DNA of 50,679 bases from Anaerolineae bacterium. Lineage in GTDB: Bacteria > Chloroflexota > Anaerolineae > Aggregatilineales > Phototrophicaceae. The DNA lies in contig JAUZRW010000018.1 in assembly GCA_030950085.1 (NCBI GenBank), forward strand, positions 1-50,679. The letters are read 5' to 3'. Under the pieces are notes generated by a model. The model was given only the letters and a program-made list of their open reading frames with translations, did not search any database and was not told the origin of the DNA. Below, piece by piece: positions 33,546 through 41,747 of this stretch (its first letter is position 1; each line of letters begins with the position of its first letter). A program made the translations under genes and the position numbers.

Positions 33546-33560
33546 TTAATTGCACATGAT

Positions 33561-33587
33561 AAGGGAACATCTAAGCGGTGTTCCCTT
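33561..33587 (+). terminator. Stable hairpin after the fasciclin gene
   Basis: AAGGGAACA (33561-33569) pairs with TGTTCCCTT (33579-33587), 9 perfect bp. No T-tract follows, so termination efficiency is uncertain. The hairpin merges into the family B copy that starts at 33585. Confidence 0.5.
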
Positions 33588-33676
33588 GCTTAACAAACTA
33601 TCTGTGATAATGCTCGAATATTTGCTCACATTGCAATTTTGTGTGAGGCGCGATGAAACCCCGAAAGGGGCTTTTT
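33585..33676 (+). repeat. Family B repeat, copy 5
   Basis: CTTGCTTAACAAACTATCTG, then CTCACATTGC...GTGTGAG and CCCCGAAAGGGGCTTTTT. It lies between convergent genes; here the GAAA hairpin ends in a T-tract and could act as a terminator on the plus strand. Confidence 0.85.
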
Positions 33677-33679
33677 GCA

Positions 33680-35443
33680 TCATGGCGCGTTGATTTGCCA
33701 ATCTTGGATAGTACGAAAGCGGTCAGATGGCTGGCTGATGTAGCCTAGTTGAACAGCATCAATTTGTTGACTCACTGCATAGGTATATAAAGGATAGTAA
33801 AGTGGGATAGCAATCGCCCGATTGATAAAGAGTTGCTGGAAATCACGATATAAATCCACGCGATTTAGCCCATTACTTTCTTGCCGCGCTCGTTCAAGTA
33901 TCTCGCTAAGACGGTCATCACCAGTTCCACCATAATTCAAGCCATCAGGGTATTGTGCGTTATGCCAATACGCAAAGACATCGGGGTCTGCTCTCAACTG
34001 CAATTCTACAAGCGCCATGTCAAATTGGGCATCCAACAATCGTTGTTGATAGGTTACATCATCCACTGGTTCAACGTTGACATTAATACCATATTGTGAC
34101 CATTGCGTGGCAATTTCTTGTGCAAGGCGCGTGAGAAGTGGGTCATCAAGGGTTAAAATGCTAAAATCGAATGAAGGGGCTTCCTCTGAGTCTTCAGTGC
34201 TTGCCGAACTTCTTTCTAATACTGTATCGAATAATTCTTGGGCGCGAATTGGGTCGGGGTTAGTCCATTGCAGGCTTGTATCATATGCCCATGAGGTGAA
34301 TAAGATAGGGCTATCTGCCACAACTGCCCGATTGAGCAAGATGCTTTCAACAGGGTTGACTCGATTTAAGCCTAATTGCAAACCCGTTCGTACTCGTGGG
34401 TCACTAAAAAATCGCTTATCGCCTTCGTCCCAATTGTAGATGAGCATCCCAACTGTGGGTTCAATTTCAGTATAGATATTGACACCTTCAAGGCGTGTCA
34501 GAGCCTCTCGTTCATTCATGTTTCGTGCTGCAAGACCATCGACTAGGCTGTTGGCAAGTGCAGTCACGGCTGCATCATAGGTATCATAGAGTTGAAAACG
34601 AATCCGTTCGATTGCGAAACCACCTTGACCTTCGCCGCGTTGACGATAAACGGGCGCAATGCGTAAATCAACAGCATCAATTGTTGTGCCATCTGATGAG
34701 CGTAGGGCTTCTAGCTGATAAGCCCCTGTTCCTATTGGAGTCAGATTAAATAAGTGCGATGTCAACTGAGATGCAGTTGTACCCCGTAAAGCATGTTCTG
34801 GGAGCATTCCAATTGTTAAGGCAGTTGGGAAACTTGCCAATGGCTGCGCTAAACGGAAGCGAATCAGGTATGTGCCGAGTTTTTGAGTTTCGACAGTCCG
34901 CCAGAATTGCCCTTGTTCTCTTAAACCAGCAAAATCATGGCTACTGAGCAATGACATCGTATAGACCACATCATTGGCTGTGAAAGGCATCCCATCTTGC
35001 CACAAGACATCTTGCCGCAATCGGAAGACATACTCTAGCCCATCGCGTGAGACAATCCAATCTTCTGCTAGGCGACCCACAGGTTCACCATATTCATTGA
35101 TACGAACTAAACCCTCAAAAATAAGCGACGTAATATCTTCCTCGACAGGATTTAAGGGTGCTAACAAGGGGTTTAATCGTTGTATCTGACCGACAAGTGC
35201 TTCTCGATAGGTTGGCACGTCGTTGGTAGCCTGCGATGTTTCTAATATAACAGCTTGTTGTGTGGGGATAGACGTTGGCGGAAGCGGTGTTGATGTTGCT
35301 AAAGGAGGTGTCTCGCTAGTGGGAATCGGTGTTTGTGTTGGGCTTGCTTGTGGAGCATCATCAATAAGTCGAAAGAAAGCCACCATCCCGAAAATCACGA
35401 TTGATACCACAAACGCTATCAACTGCCATCGAAATCCACGCAT
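33680..35443 (-). CDS. Extracytoplasmic solute-binding protein, family 5 (peptide/nickel type)
   Basis: 587 residues. An N-terminal membrane anchor (about 9-27, AFVVSIVIFGMVAFFRLI) is followed by a Pro/Thr/Ser linker (PTQTPIPTSETPPLATSTPL). The family 5 domain begins at about 75 with REALVGQIQRLNPLLAPLNP and contains LIFEGLVRINEYGEPVGRLA, DVLWQDGMPFTANDVVYTMS and, near the end, ALVELQLRADPDVFAYWHN. This class delivers peptides or other oligomers to ABC importers. No permease or ATPase gene lies next to it, so it is an orphan, and it is helix-anchored rather than lipid-anchored. Downstream of secG on the same strand, separated by a hairpin. Confidence 0.88.
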   Translation of the reverse strand: MRGFRWQLIAFVVSIVIFGMVAFFRLIDDAPQASPTQTPIPTSETPPLATSTPLPPTSIPTQQAVILETSQATNDVPTYREALVGQIQRLNPLLAPLNPVEEDITSLIFEGLVRINEYGEPVGRLAEDWIVSRDGLEYVFRLRQDVLWQDGMPFTANDVVYTMSLLSSHDFAGLREQGQFWRTVETQKLGTYLIRFRLAQPLASFPTALTIGMLPEHALRGTTASQLTSHLFNLTPIGTGAYQLEALRSSDGTTIDAVDLRIAPVYRQRGEGQGGFAIERIRFQLYDTYDAAVTALANSLVDGLAARNMNEREALTRLEGVNIYTEIEPTVGMLIYNWDEGDKRFFSDPRVRTGLQLGLNRVNPVESILLNRAVVADSPILFTSWAYDTSLQWTNPDPIRAQELFDTVLERSSASTEDSEEAPSFDFSILTLDDPLLTRLAQEIATQWSQYGINVNVEPVDDVTYQQRLLDAQFDMALVELQLRADPDVFAYWHNAQYPDGLNYGGTGDDRLSEILERARQESNGLNRVDLYRDFQQLFINRAIAIPLYYPLYTYAVSQQIDAVQLGYISQPSDRFRTIQDWQINAP

Positions 35444-35478
35444 GGAAGGATTGACCTCTCTAAATGGTTAAAATTGGG

Positions 35479-35510
35479 AAAAGGTGTTCTGGCGCAATGC
35501 CAAAACACCT
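35479..35510 (-). terminator. Hairpin between secG and the solute-binding protein gene
   Basis: AGGTGTT pairs with AACACCT and the inner TGGC with GCCA, with one mismatch. On the minus strand it follows secG and is trailed by a short T-run (TTTTCCC). Confidence 0.6.
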
Positions 35511-35518
35511 ATGAGGGG

Positions 35519-35746
35519 CTATCTAGGTATCGCTGCGGAGAAGAGCGAAATTCCCATGAAGGCAATCGCTAGGAAAACGGTAATCTGGAACAACGTTTTT
35601 TCTAGTCCACGACGAGTATGAGAAAAACCGCCACCTGCGTCACCACCCAGCAAATTGCCGAGTGCGCCACCTTTAACTTGCAACATAATCAGCACAATCA
35701 TCAAGATTGCGACAACAATAGATGATACTTGTAATAGAAAATCCAT
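35519..35746 (-). CDS. secG: Protein translocase subunit SecG
   Basis: SecG is a small membrane subunit of the SecYEG translocon. The 75 residues have two helices (about 5-24 and 53-71) separated by a cytosolic loop with the family-typical MLQVKGGALGNLLGGDAGGG and RRGLEKTLFQITVF. An AGGAG site precedes the ATG. The gene stands between the protease and the solute-binding protein on the same strand. Confidence 0.93.
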   Translation of the reverse strand: MDFLLQVSSIVVAILMIVLIMLQVKGGALGNLLGGDAGGGFSHTRRGLEKTLFQITVFLAIAFMGISLFSAAIPR

Positions 35747-35912
35747 CTTTTAGAGACTCCTCGTAAACCGTACTTACTGAGTGTTCAAAGTATAGCACGC
35801 CCTTTTTTTGTTGTATAGAGCAGTTAAAGGGCATAGGGCAAGTGTACATTAACAATTGATATGAATTTGAGAGCGAAAGACGAGATAGAACTCGCCTTTT
35901 GCCATTGTGAGT

Positions 35913-37115
35913 TTAATTACCAGCATTGCCTATTAGGTAATCAAGAGCAGCATCTAACTGTGGGTCAATATCAGCACCGTCAGTTACGATGTCATAAGGT
36001 ACGACAATGTTAGGTTCAACACCTGTATCATGTATCCAACGACGACTTGGCAGCAGGTAACGGGCAATCGTTAACCGTAATGCCCCGTTATTGCTCAAGG
36101 GTTGCAATGTCTGAACTGTTCCTTTGCCAAAGGTCGTTTCTCCTATTAAGACAGCCGCACCCAAATCTTGCATAGCACCAGACACAAGTTCAGATGCACT
36201 AGCACTGCCTTCATTAACCAGTACGACTATTGGCACTGTGATGTTGGCATAATTGCCGTTTGCCTCAAAAACTTGCTCCGAACCATCGCCAAATGCTTCG
36301 TAGATGATAACACCCTCTTCAACGAAGATACTGGCAATATCAATCGCTGCCGACAGCAGACCACCCGGATTGCCGCGCAAGTCGAAAATTAAACCAGCGC
36401 GTGAATTGACATCCAAATCAGCAATCGCTGCGTCAAGTTGTTCGCGTGAACGGTCATTGAATTCGCCAAGTCTGATATAGGCAATATTACCCTCTAGCAA
36501 TTCATATTCAACGTTGGGTACTTCAAAGCGCACACGGGTTATGGTTAATGTGATACGCTCTTCACCGCGCAAGAAGGTGATAACAACCTCTGTACCTTGT
36601 GGACCACGAACACGAGTCGCTAATTGGCTTTGGTCGAGTCCTTCGACACTTACTCCATCAACATCAAGGAAAATATCACCGGGCAGGACACCCGCAGCTT
36701 CAGCAGCTGCGCCTCTAATCAAGCTGACGACAACTACTCGTCCTGTTTCTTCTTCGGTGCGGATAACAACACCAATACCTTCGACATCACCAGAAAGGTC
36801 ACTGGTAAACATCTCGAATGAAGTCGGATCCATATAGCTGCTATAAGGGTCGTCTAATGATTCAATCATACCTGTGATTGCGCCATCAATGAGGGTTAGC
36901 ACATCGACATTATTAGTATTGACATAACGTGCCCTTATTGATTCAAACACTTCGTAAACAGGTTCAAATGCTTGTTCGGTACTCCCAATTGCAAATTGTG
37001 AATCTTGTGCTTGTGTGATGCTGCTAATTTGCCCGATGACGAATCCTGCAAGGAATATAGTCACGATTAAGAGGGCAGTTGCAAGTTTTTCTTGGTGCTT
37101 ACGGACTCTGTCCAT
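35913..37115 (-). CDS. C-terminal processing peptidase, S41 family
   Basis: A PDZ-containing Ser/Lys protease of the CtpA/Tsp family that trims or degrades envelope proteins. Of 400 residues, a membrane helix (about 11-30) is followed by an N-terminal domain, a PDZ domain (about 105-190, GDVEGIGVVIR and GVLPGDIFLDVDGVSVEGL) and the S41 core. The core has RGNPGGLLSAAIDIASIF, the nucleophile Ser304 in EGSASASELV and the general base Lys331 in FGKGTVQTLQPL. All expected motifs are intact. It is monocistronic or cotranscribed with secG on the same strand; the gap between them shows no terminator. Confidence 0.93.
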   Translation of the reverse strand: MDRVRKHQEKLATALLIVTIFLAGFVIGQISSITQAQDSQFAIGSTEQAFEPVYEVFESIRARYVNTNNVDVLTLIDGAITGMIESLDDPYSSYMDPTSFEMFTSDLSGDVEGIGVVIRTEEETGRVVVVSLIRGAAAEAAGVLPGDIFLDVDGVSVEGLDQSQLATRVRGPQGTEVVITFLRGEERITLTITRVRFEVPNVEYELLEGNIAYIRLGEFNDRSREQLDAAIADLDVNSRAGLIFDLRGNPGGLLSAAIDIASIFVEEGVIIYEAFGDGSEQVFEANGNYANITVPIVVLVNEGSASASELVSGAMQDLGAAVLIGETTFGKGTVQTLQPLSNNGALRLTIARYLLPSRRWIHDTGVEPNIVVPYDIVTDGADIDPQLDAALDYLIGNAGN

Positions 37116-37252
37116 TTATGTTCTCCAAAGTTACCTCGATTTACATCTATATAGGGTATCATAGAATTTAGGAAAAAATGTAAACGAAGGATAACTTTTT
37201 ATATGAGTTTTCATAATACACTGTCCATTTGTATGAATAATGGAGGTAATCA

Positions 37253-37637
37253 ATGAATCGAAATGATTTATGCGATAAATGCTTAAGTCTGTCAGGCGCA
37301 GTCGAAGAATTTCCATTTGGACCCGATGCGGCTGTTTAAAGTACGCGGCAAAATGTTCGCGCTGATTCCGGTAGCGGCTGACCCACCAACTATCAGCTTA
37401 AAAAGTGACCCTGTTGAAGCAGAAATGTTGCGTGAAATGTACATAGCCGTACAGCCCGGTTATCATCTCAACAAAAAACATTGGAATACGGTTACAGTCG
37501 ATGGGGAGATTCCAGAAGCACAAATTATTGAGATGATAGATGATTCTTATACGTTGGTGCGGCAGAAATTGAGCAAGAAAGAACAGAAGGTTTTGCAAGC
37601 ATTAGAGCAAGACGAATCGACTGCAAATGAGGGTTAA
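37253..37637 (+). pseudogene. YjbR/MmcQ family DNA-binding-like protein, frameshifted
   Basis: ATG 37253 (preceded by GGAGG) starts a frame reading MNRNDLCDKCLSLSGAVEEF PFGPDAAV and then TAA at 37337-37339. The rest of the protein, FKVRGKMFALIPVAADPPTI to the end, continues in another frame (open to 37637). The pieces join at GTTTAAAGTA; the family expects AVFKV there, so loss of two T from a run, or gain of one base, explains it. The downstream half retains the CyaY-like YjbR signature PGYHLNKKHWNTVTVDGEIP. It may be a real pseudogene or an assembly error. Confidence 0.8.
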
Positions 37638-37682
37638 ATTATGTCTAATGATATTTTAGCAATTGAAATATGGACTTCTACG

Positions 37683-37711
37683 TTGCTAATCATTTGAAAT
37701 CGCGTTATACT
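37683..37711 (+). promoter_or_regulatory. Sigma70-like promoter of the thiBPQ transcript
   Basis: TTGCTA (37683-37688), 17-bp spacer, TATACT (37706-37711). The predicted start near 37718 lies about 16 nt before the riboswitch. Confidence 0.7.
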
Positions 37712-37731
37712 GTTAAAGCAAACCATTATAT

Positions 37732-37831
37732 GACTAGGGGAGCTTGTGTAAAACAAGCTGAGAGGGTACGTGAATCGTACCGACCCTGATACCTGAACCG
37801 GATAATGCTGGCGGAGGAAATGTCTAACGGA
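37732..37831 (+). promoter_or_regulatory. TPP (thiamine pyrophosphate) riboswitch
   Basis: The THI-box core is complete: AGGGGAGC, AGCTGAGAGGG, the variable stem GGTACG...CGTACC, ACCCTGATACCTGAACCGG, ATAATGCTGGCGGAGGAAA. The outer ends GAC and GTC can close P1. It binds TPP and, with the terminator that follows, should repress the thiamine transporter genes when TPP is abundant. Confidence 0.96.
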
Positions 37832-37855
37832 TATTTTGTGAAATCACCCCTGAAG

Positions 37856-37882
37856 CACCCCGTTAGGGGTGGTTTGCTTTTT
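37856..37882 (+). terminator. Riboswitch-linked terminator
   Basis: CACCCC (37856-37861) pairs with GGGGTG (37866-37871) over GTTA, followed by GTTTGCTTTTT. A second CACCCC at 37845-37850 could pair with the same right arm, which provides an alternative fold. Confidence 0.85.
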
Positions 37883-37939
37883 AGGGTAATTCTCCTCTCT
37901 AGTCATTGTCTTTAGAAGTCCAAAAAAGGAGATATTTGT

Positions 37940-39004
37940 ATGCGGTTACGCTTATTTGTGATAACCCTGATTTTAGTTTTCCTAAGTGGCGGTGTCATAG
38001 TGGCACAAGATGATGACGTGACGCTGATTTTAGTAACTCATGATAGTTTTAGCGTCAGTGAAGATGTGTTGGCAAACTTTGAAGCGGCAACGGGTATTAC
38101 CGTTGAAATTTTGCGTGCTGGTGATGGTGGTCAGGTCGTGAATCAAGCAATACTCACGGCTGGTAATCCATTGGGTGATGTGCTGTTTGGTGTGGATAAT
38201 ACCTTCCTCAGCCGTGCCTTAAATGCTGATATTTTCATTCCCTACGAATCGCCATTACTCGAAAATGTCGATGAACAATTCATTCTCGATGAGGCTCATC
38301 GTGTGACTCCAATTGATTATGGTGATGTTTGTTTGAACTACGATATTGCCTATTTTGAGGAAAACGCATTACCTGTACCAGAAAGTCTGATGGACTTGAC
38401 TTTGCCTGAATATCGCGGCTTGCTTGTGGTGGAAAATCCGGCAATATCTTCACCGGGCTTGGCTTTTTTGATAGCGACGATTGCTGAATTTGGCACACCA
38501 GAAGATGACGACGAAAATGACTATACCTATCTTGATTTCTGGACAGATTTAATCGCAAACGATGCACTGGTGACAGATTCTTGGTCAACAGCCTATTTTG
38601 GTAACTTCACTCAGGGTAGCGAAGATGGTGTGTATCCGCTTGTGGTGAGTTATGCTAGTAGCCCACCGTTTACTTACAATGAAGAGACAGATATCGTTAC
38701 GACTGCGAGTATTGTCGCATCCGGCATGTGTTTCCGTCAGGTTGAATTTGCGGGTATTCTGGATGGCACAGAGAATGAAGATGCCGCACGGTTATTCATT
38801 GACTTTATGCTCAGTGTGGAATTTCAGGAAGATGTACCATTTCAGATGTTTGTCTTCCCCGTTAATAGCGAGGCACAATTACCAGCGTTATTTGCTGAGT
38901 ATGCACAAATCCCCTTTGAACCTGCTGAGGTGGACTATGCGGCAATTGAAGCTAATCGTGACAACTGGATTGCGGCATGGACAGAGACGGTTCTAGGTCG
39001 ATGA
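37940..39004 (+). CDS. thiB: Thiamine ABC transporter, substrate-binding protein
   Basis: 354 residues; exported by a signal peptide (MRLRLFVITLILVFLSGGVI). The mature protein begins QDDDVTLILVTHDSFSVSED, then FEAATGITVEILRAGDGGQV and PIDYGDVCLNYDIAYFEENA, as in ThiB-type periplasmic proteins (family 1). It should capture thiamine or its phosphates outside the membrane. The assignment rests mainly on the TPP riboswitch upstream and the ThiP/ThiQ-like partners downstream. RBS AAAAAAGGAG precedes the ATG by 8 nt. The stop overlaps the thiP start. Confidence 0.9.
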   Translation: MRLRLFVITLILVFLSGGVIVAQDDDVTLILVTHDSFSVSEDVLANFEAATGITVEILRAGDGGQVVNQAILTAGNPLGDVLFGVDNTFLSRALNADIFIPYESPLLENVDEQFILDEAHRVTPIDYGDVCLNYDIAYFEENALPVPESLMDLTLPEYRGLLVVENPAISSPGLAFLIATIAEFGTPEDDDENDYTYLDFWTDLIANDALVTDSWSTAYFGNFTQGSEDGVYPLVVSYASSPPFTYNEETDIVTTASIVASGMCFRQVEFAGILDGTENEDAARLFIDFMLSVEFQEDVPFQMFVFPVNSEAQLPALFAEYAQIPFEPAEVDYAAIEANRDNWIAAWTETVLGR

Positions 39005-40674
39005 CAATGTGGCGTTGGATGTGGTACGGGTTCTTACTCGTACCACTCCTTTTTCTAGCACTATTCTTCTTATATCCATTGTTGGCGATTTTTGACTTAA
39101 GCCTGAGACCGGATAATAGTTGGAATTTAAGTGGCTTCACTCAGATTGTGACTTCTGCTTATTATCGAGATACGCTCATTTTCACGATATGGCAAGCGGT
39201 TTTATCAACTGTATTGACGATTGGACTGGCACTACCGGGCGCTTATGTTTTTACGCGCTTTGATTTTCCTGCAAAATCTTTTTTACTTTCAATCGCAACA
39301 TTGCCTTTTGTCTTACCAACAGTCGTTGTGGCAACAGCTTTTTCGGCACTGATTGGGGCGCGTGGGATTGTCAATCAAGTGCTGATGAGTTTGTTTTCGC
39401 TTGAAACTGCGCCGATTCAATTAGAACGCACACTGTCGATTATTTTGATTGTGCATGTGTTTTACAACTATTCAATTGCCTTGCGAATGATTACCAGTTA
39501 TTGGGCGAATCAATCAACCCGTATTGAAGATGCAGCACGGGTATTGGGCGCAAATGGCTGGCGTATCTGGTGGCATGTGCGTTTGCCGATGTTGCGTCCG
39601 GCGATACTTGCGTCGGCAATACTGGTTTTCATTTTTACGTTTACCAGTTTTGGTGTGGTGTTGATTCTGGGTGGGATTCAGTTTGCGACGCTTGAAGTAC
39701 AAATCTACTATCAGGCACTCAATGTCTTCAATTTGCCCTTAGCGGCGGCGCTGTCACTGCTGCAAATTGCTGTGATGTTTGCCATGATGCTGATATACAC
39801 AAGGCTACAACGACGCATTAGCAGTGTCGATTTACAAAGCACACGACAAATCGCACGCAAGCCCAAAACACCCTTTGAACGATTATTTCTTATAGTCAAT
39901 TTAGGCACAATGATTGTTTTCTTATTTACACCGTTATTAGCACTCATCTACCGTTCACTTGTTCGAGAAGGGGCGTTCACACTTGAATACTATACAGCAC
40001 TCACAAGCAATACACGAAATTCAGTACTTTTTGCCCCAGCGATAGAAGCGATAGGCAATTCACTGCAATTCGCCATAATAACGACTATCGCAGCCTTATT
40101 ATTAGGGGTATTGACCGCCTATTTAATTGCTGGAAAAGGTATCAATCGGACAGTATCACGCTGGCTTGACCCCTTATTTATGTTACCTCTAGCGACAAGT
40201 GCCGTAACACTCGGATTTGGTTTTATCATCGCCCTTGATACGCCACCATTGGATTTACGGTCATCAGTATGGCTGATTCCAATTGCCCATACTCTGGTAG
40301 CGATTCCCTTTGTTGTACGAAGTATCTTGCCAGCATTACGCAGTATCCCACTGCATGTAAAAGAATCAGCCGCTATATTGGGTGCGCCGCCGCATCGCAT
40401 CTGGTGGTCAATAGATTTGCCGCTTCTCAGTCGTGGACTAATTGTCGGAGCAACATTCGCCTTCACCGTAAGTATGGGTGAATTTGGCGCATCGCTATTT
40501 GTTGCCCGTCCCAATACGCCAACCATGCCAATTGTGATATTTCGACTTTTAGGGCAGCCGGGTGCTACAAATTATGGACAGGCACTCGCCATGAGTTCAC
40601 TTTTGATGCTCGTGAGTGCTGCTAGCTTCATCGCTATTGAGCGCATCCGTTCGGCAGGTATCGGAGAATTTTGA
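39001..40674 (+). CDS. thiP: Thiamine ABC transporter, fused permease
   Basis: 557 residues from ATG 39001, overlapping the thiB stop (ATGA). Two MetI-type permease halves in tandem give roughly 12 helices. Each half carries the EAA-type coupling motif that contacts the ATPase: EDAARVLGANGWRIWWHVRL (about 180-205) and KESAAILGAPPHRIWWSIDL (about 460-485). The double-domain form is typical of ThiP and of FbpB/AfuB iron permeases; the riboswitch favours thiamine. The next gene starts within its stop codon. Confidence 0.92.
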   Translation: MTMWRWMWYGFLLVPLLFLALFFLYPLLAIFDLSLRPDNSWNLSGFTQIVTSAYYRDTLIFTIWQAVLSTVLTIGLALPGAYVFTRFDFPAKSFLLSIATLPFVLPTVVVATAFSALIGARGIVNQVLMSLFSLETAPIQLERTLSIILIVHVFYNYSIALRMITSYWANQSTRIEDAARVLGANGWRIWWHVRLPMLRPAILASAILVFIFTFTSFGVVLILGGIQFATLEVQIYYQALNVFNLPLAAALSLLQIAVMFAMMLIYTRLQRRISSVDLQSTRQIARKPKTPFERLFLIVNLGTMIVFLFTPLLALIYRSLVREGAFTLEYYTALTSNTRNSVLFAPAIEAIGNSLQFAIITTIAALLLGVLTAYLIAGKGINRTVSRWLDPLFMLPLATSAVTLGFGFIIALDTPPLDLRSSVWLIPIAHTLVAIPFVVRSILPALRSIPLHVKESAAILGAPPHRIWWSIDLPLLSRGLIVGATFAFTVSMGEFGASLFVARPNTPTMPIVIFRLLGQPGATNYGQALAMSSLLMLVSAASFIAIERIRSAGIGEF

Positions 40675-41660
40675 TGCTAACTATCCAAAATGTGTCATTT
40701 TCCTATGATAAGACACCTGTTTTGCGCGATGTTGATTTGAACATTGTACAAGGTGAAATCATGTGTTTACTCGGTGCAAGTGGCAGTGGCAAATCGACAC
40801 TATTGCGCTTAATTGCCGGATTAGAGGGTGATTATATTGGAGATATTCACCTCAACGGGCAAAGTATCAAATCAATTCCTGTCCATCAACGAGACTTCGG
40901 ACTCATGTTCCAAGATTTTGCTCTCTTCCCACATCTATCTGTGGCAGACAATGTGGTATTTGGCTTAAAAATGAAATCTCTATCGACTATTGAACAGCAA
41001 TCACAGGTAGAGGCTGCACTCAAATTGCTTGGATTAGCCAAGTTCAGTGAACGCGATGTGACACAATTATCCGGCGGAGAAAAACAACGTGTCGCCTTAG
41101 CACGTAGCCTTGCACCGCAGCCGCGCTTACTAATGTTAGATGAGCCATTAGGGTCGTTGGATGCCGGATTACGAGAACGACTGATGATTGAAGTGCGCGA
41201 TATTATCAAGCAAGTGGGTTTGACTGCAATTTATGTCACACATGACCAGCAAGAGGCGTATGCCGTCGCTGACCGTATCGCTATCATGCACGACGGAAAT
41301 ATTGTCCAAGTCGATACTCCGCAAAATCTGTATCAGCGCCCAAAAACACCATACATTGCACGTTTTCTTGGCTTGAAAAATATCTTTTCACCCTCTGTCT
41401 TTGGTGAACAACTTCATACGGATGAAAAAGCGGATGCTATTCTGCTGCATCCAGATGGCTTATCATTATCAGATGAGGGGCAGTTGCAGGGTGAGATAGT
41501 AGAGCGTATTTTTCGTGGAAACACTTATCGTCTCAGCATCAAAATTGATGAAGAAACACTTGTTTTCAATATAGAATCTAACCAGCCTGTACCAGATATA
41601 GGTTCTCATGTGATTGTCCATGTTGAGGAAGATTGGGTCATCGCGCTGAATAGTACCTAA
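40674..41660 (+). CDS. thiQ: Thiamine ABC transporter, ATP-binding protein
   Basis: 328 residues, ATG at 40674 overlapping the thiP stop (TGATG). Walker A GASGSGKST is at 34-42, signature LSGGEKQRVALARSL, Walker B LLMLDEPLGSLDAG and the switch histidine in YVTHDQQEAY. A C-terminal regulatory (TOBE-like) part follows after about 235, longer than in E. coli ThiQ, which lacks it; in this respect the protein resembles Fbp/PotA-type ATPases. It powers uptake through ThiP. The operon ends here; an MFS gene begins 87 bp downstream. Confidence 0.92.
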   Translation: MLTIQNVSFSYDKTPVLRDVDLNIVQGEIMCLLGASGSGKSTLLRLIAGLEGDYIGDIHLNGQSIKSIPVHQRDFGLMFQDFALFPHLSVADNVVFGLKMKSLSTIEQQSQVEAALKLLGLAKFSERDVTQLSGGEKQRVALARSLAPQPRLLMLDEPLGSLDAGLRERLMIEVRDIIKQVGLTAIYVTHDQQEAYAVADRIAIMHDGNIVQVDTPQNLYQRPKTPYIARFLGLKNIFSPSVFGEQLHTDEKADAILLHPDGLSLSDEGQLQGEIVERIFRGNTYRLSIKIDEETLVFNIESNQPVPDIGSHVIVHVEEDWVIALNST

Positions 41661-41747
41661 GTTCTTTGGCTCTATTCATTCCTACACCACCGCCTGTATA
41701 CTAGGTGTTACTTATTTCGTTTTGCCTGTACTCAATGGAGACTCCCC

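Noticed and set aside
37325-37345. Programmed +1 frameshift in the YjbR gene, as in prfB
   Set aside because: There is no internal Shine-Dalgarno stimulator, the slip would pair poorly, and the family is not known for recoding; mutation or error is simpler.
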